NCBI GenBank assembly: GCA_040275425.1
Contig: JBEOKB010000281.1
Coordinates: 1-13,800, forward strand
DNA from: Pinisolibacter sp040275425
GTDB taxonomy: Bacteria; Pseudomonadota; Alphaproteobacteria; Rhizobiales; Ancalomicrobiaceae
DNA: 13,800 nucleotides
Reading direction: 5' to 3'
A program made the translations under genes and the position numbers. The notes under the pieces are model-generated. The model did not search any database. It was not told the origin of the DNA and worked only from the letters and a program-made list of their open reading frames with translations. Positions 13,228-13,800 of the stretch are shown here, piece after piece. The first letter of the stretch is position 1. Each line of letters opens with the position of its first letter.

Positions 13228-13749
13228 ATGTCCCGTCGTTTCGTTCTCGCCGCGCCCGTCGCGGTCGTCGCCCTCGCCGCCACGCTCGCGGCCTGCTCGC
13301 GCGGGCCGGTGGAGCCGGATCGCACCCCGGCGTTCTATCAGCGCCTCGACGTGGGCGGGCGGCCGGTCGATCCGGCGTCGTCGTTGTCGATGATCAACCA
13401 CTACCGCGCCAACAACGGTCTGGCGCCCCTGCAGTGGGACCCGGCGCTGGCGCGGGTGGCGCAGGCGCAGGCCGACGGCATGGCGGCGGCCGATCGGGTG
13501 CATTCGACCGACGAGGCGCGGCTCGACACGGCGCTGGGCGGGGCGGGAATCGGCTACGCGAGCTTCCTCGCCAATTTCTCGGCCGGGTATCGCACCTTCG
13601 CCGAGGCGTTCTCGGGGTGGCGCGAATCGAAGGTTCACAACGCCACCATGCTGTCGGCGAAGGCGTCGCGGGTGGGGCTGGCCACCGCCTACGCGCCGAA
13701 TTCGAAGTACAAGATCTTCTGGACGCTGGTGGTGGTGGAGCCGCGCTGA
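13228..13749 (+). CDS. CAP-domain (SCP/PR1-like) lipoprotein
   Basis: This 173-aa protein has a lipoprotein signal, MSRRFVLAAPVAVVALAA then lipobox LAAC with Cys23, so it should be lipid-anchored in the envelope. A CAP/SCP domain spans about 52-172: MINHYRANNGLAPLQWDPALARVAQAQA, His92 in DRVHST, FSGWRES, His137 in KVHNATML and a closing FWTLVVVEP. Bacterial CAP proteins have no general assigned activity. The usual GENI-like segment with its Glu is replaced by GYASFLANF, so part of the canonical cavity is missing. The ATG at 13228 has GGAG 5 bases upstream. An in-frame GTG at 13195 overlapping the channel stop would add 11 residues before the signal. It is close behind the MscS gene and probably cotranscribed with it. 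Confidence 0.88.
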   Translation: MSRRFVLAAPVAVVALAATLAACSRGPVEPDRTPAFYQRLDVGGRPVDPASSLSMINHYRANNGLAPLQWDPALARVAQAQADGMAAADRVHSTDEARLDTALGGAGIGYASFLANFSAGYRTFAEAFSGWRESKVHNATMLSAKASRVGLATAYAPNSKYKIFWTLVVVEPR

Positions 13750-13800
13750 GGGCCCCTCCCGAAAGGTCGGACGGGTCGGCTCGGCGGGTCTCTTCTCCCC

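Noticed and set aside
1..13800. Mobile element, phage, toxin-antitoxin, CRISPR or defence system
   Set aside because: No transposase, integrase, nuclease, repeat array or antitoxin-like gene was seen. Gene content and composition are uniform housekeeping chromosome.

Overview
The window is ordinary-looking chromosome from a high-GC alphaproteobacterium, most likely of the Hyphomicrobiales (Rhizobiales). The evidence is the very high GC with G/C third positions, the ftsX-ydcF-plsC gene order, a DUF2125 protein (a family largely confined to Alphaproteobacteria) and the ethylmalonyl-CoA pathway pair ccr/ecm. I cannot assign a genus. I see no transposase, phage gene, tRNA, rRNA or CRISPR array.

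Bases 1-4983 are all on the + strand. The 3' part of ftsX (cell division) is followed by a ydcF-like DUF218 membrane protein and plsC (lysophosphatidate acyltransferase), closely spaced and probably one envelope operon. After a short AT-richer gap with a plausible promoter come an unrecognised 116-aa protein, a membrane-anchored DUF2125 protein and a pirin. Small hairpins lie in several of the gaps.

Bases 4984-9508 are the metabolic core. A cysteine-free MerR-type regulator (+) converges on ecm (-), and the two share a very strong symmetric terminator. ecm (ethylmalonyl-CoA mutase, B12-dependent) and ccr (crotonyl-CoA carboxylase/reductase) are divergent. Their products are two steps of the ethylmalonyl-CoA pathway, which assimilates acetyl-CoA: Ccr makes (2S)-ethylmalonyl-CoA, and after epimerisation Ecm converts the 2R form to methylsuccinyl-CoA. 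The 431-base region between them is the only gene-free stretch over 300 bases. It carries several inverted repeats that look like operators or leader hairpins and is the most interesting non-coding part of the window. The nearby MerR protein is a candidate regulator by position only.

Bases 9509-13800 encode envelope proteins: a YihY/BrkB-family membrane protein (-), and divergently a large periplasmic/inner-membrane DUF3772-MscS mechanosensitive channel followed by a small CAP-domain lipoprotein. The channel seems to start at TTG, and that codon overlaps the stop of a possible 37-codon leader ORF.

No clearly new multi-gene system is visible. The leads are regulatory: the ccr/ecm control region, the orphan MerR and its nearby palindrome, the leader ORF before the channel, and the unknown 116-aa protein.
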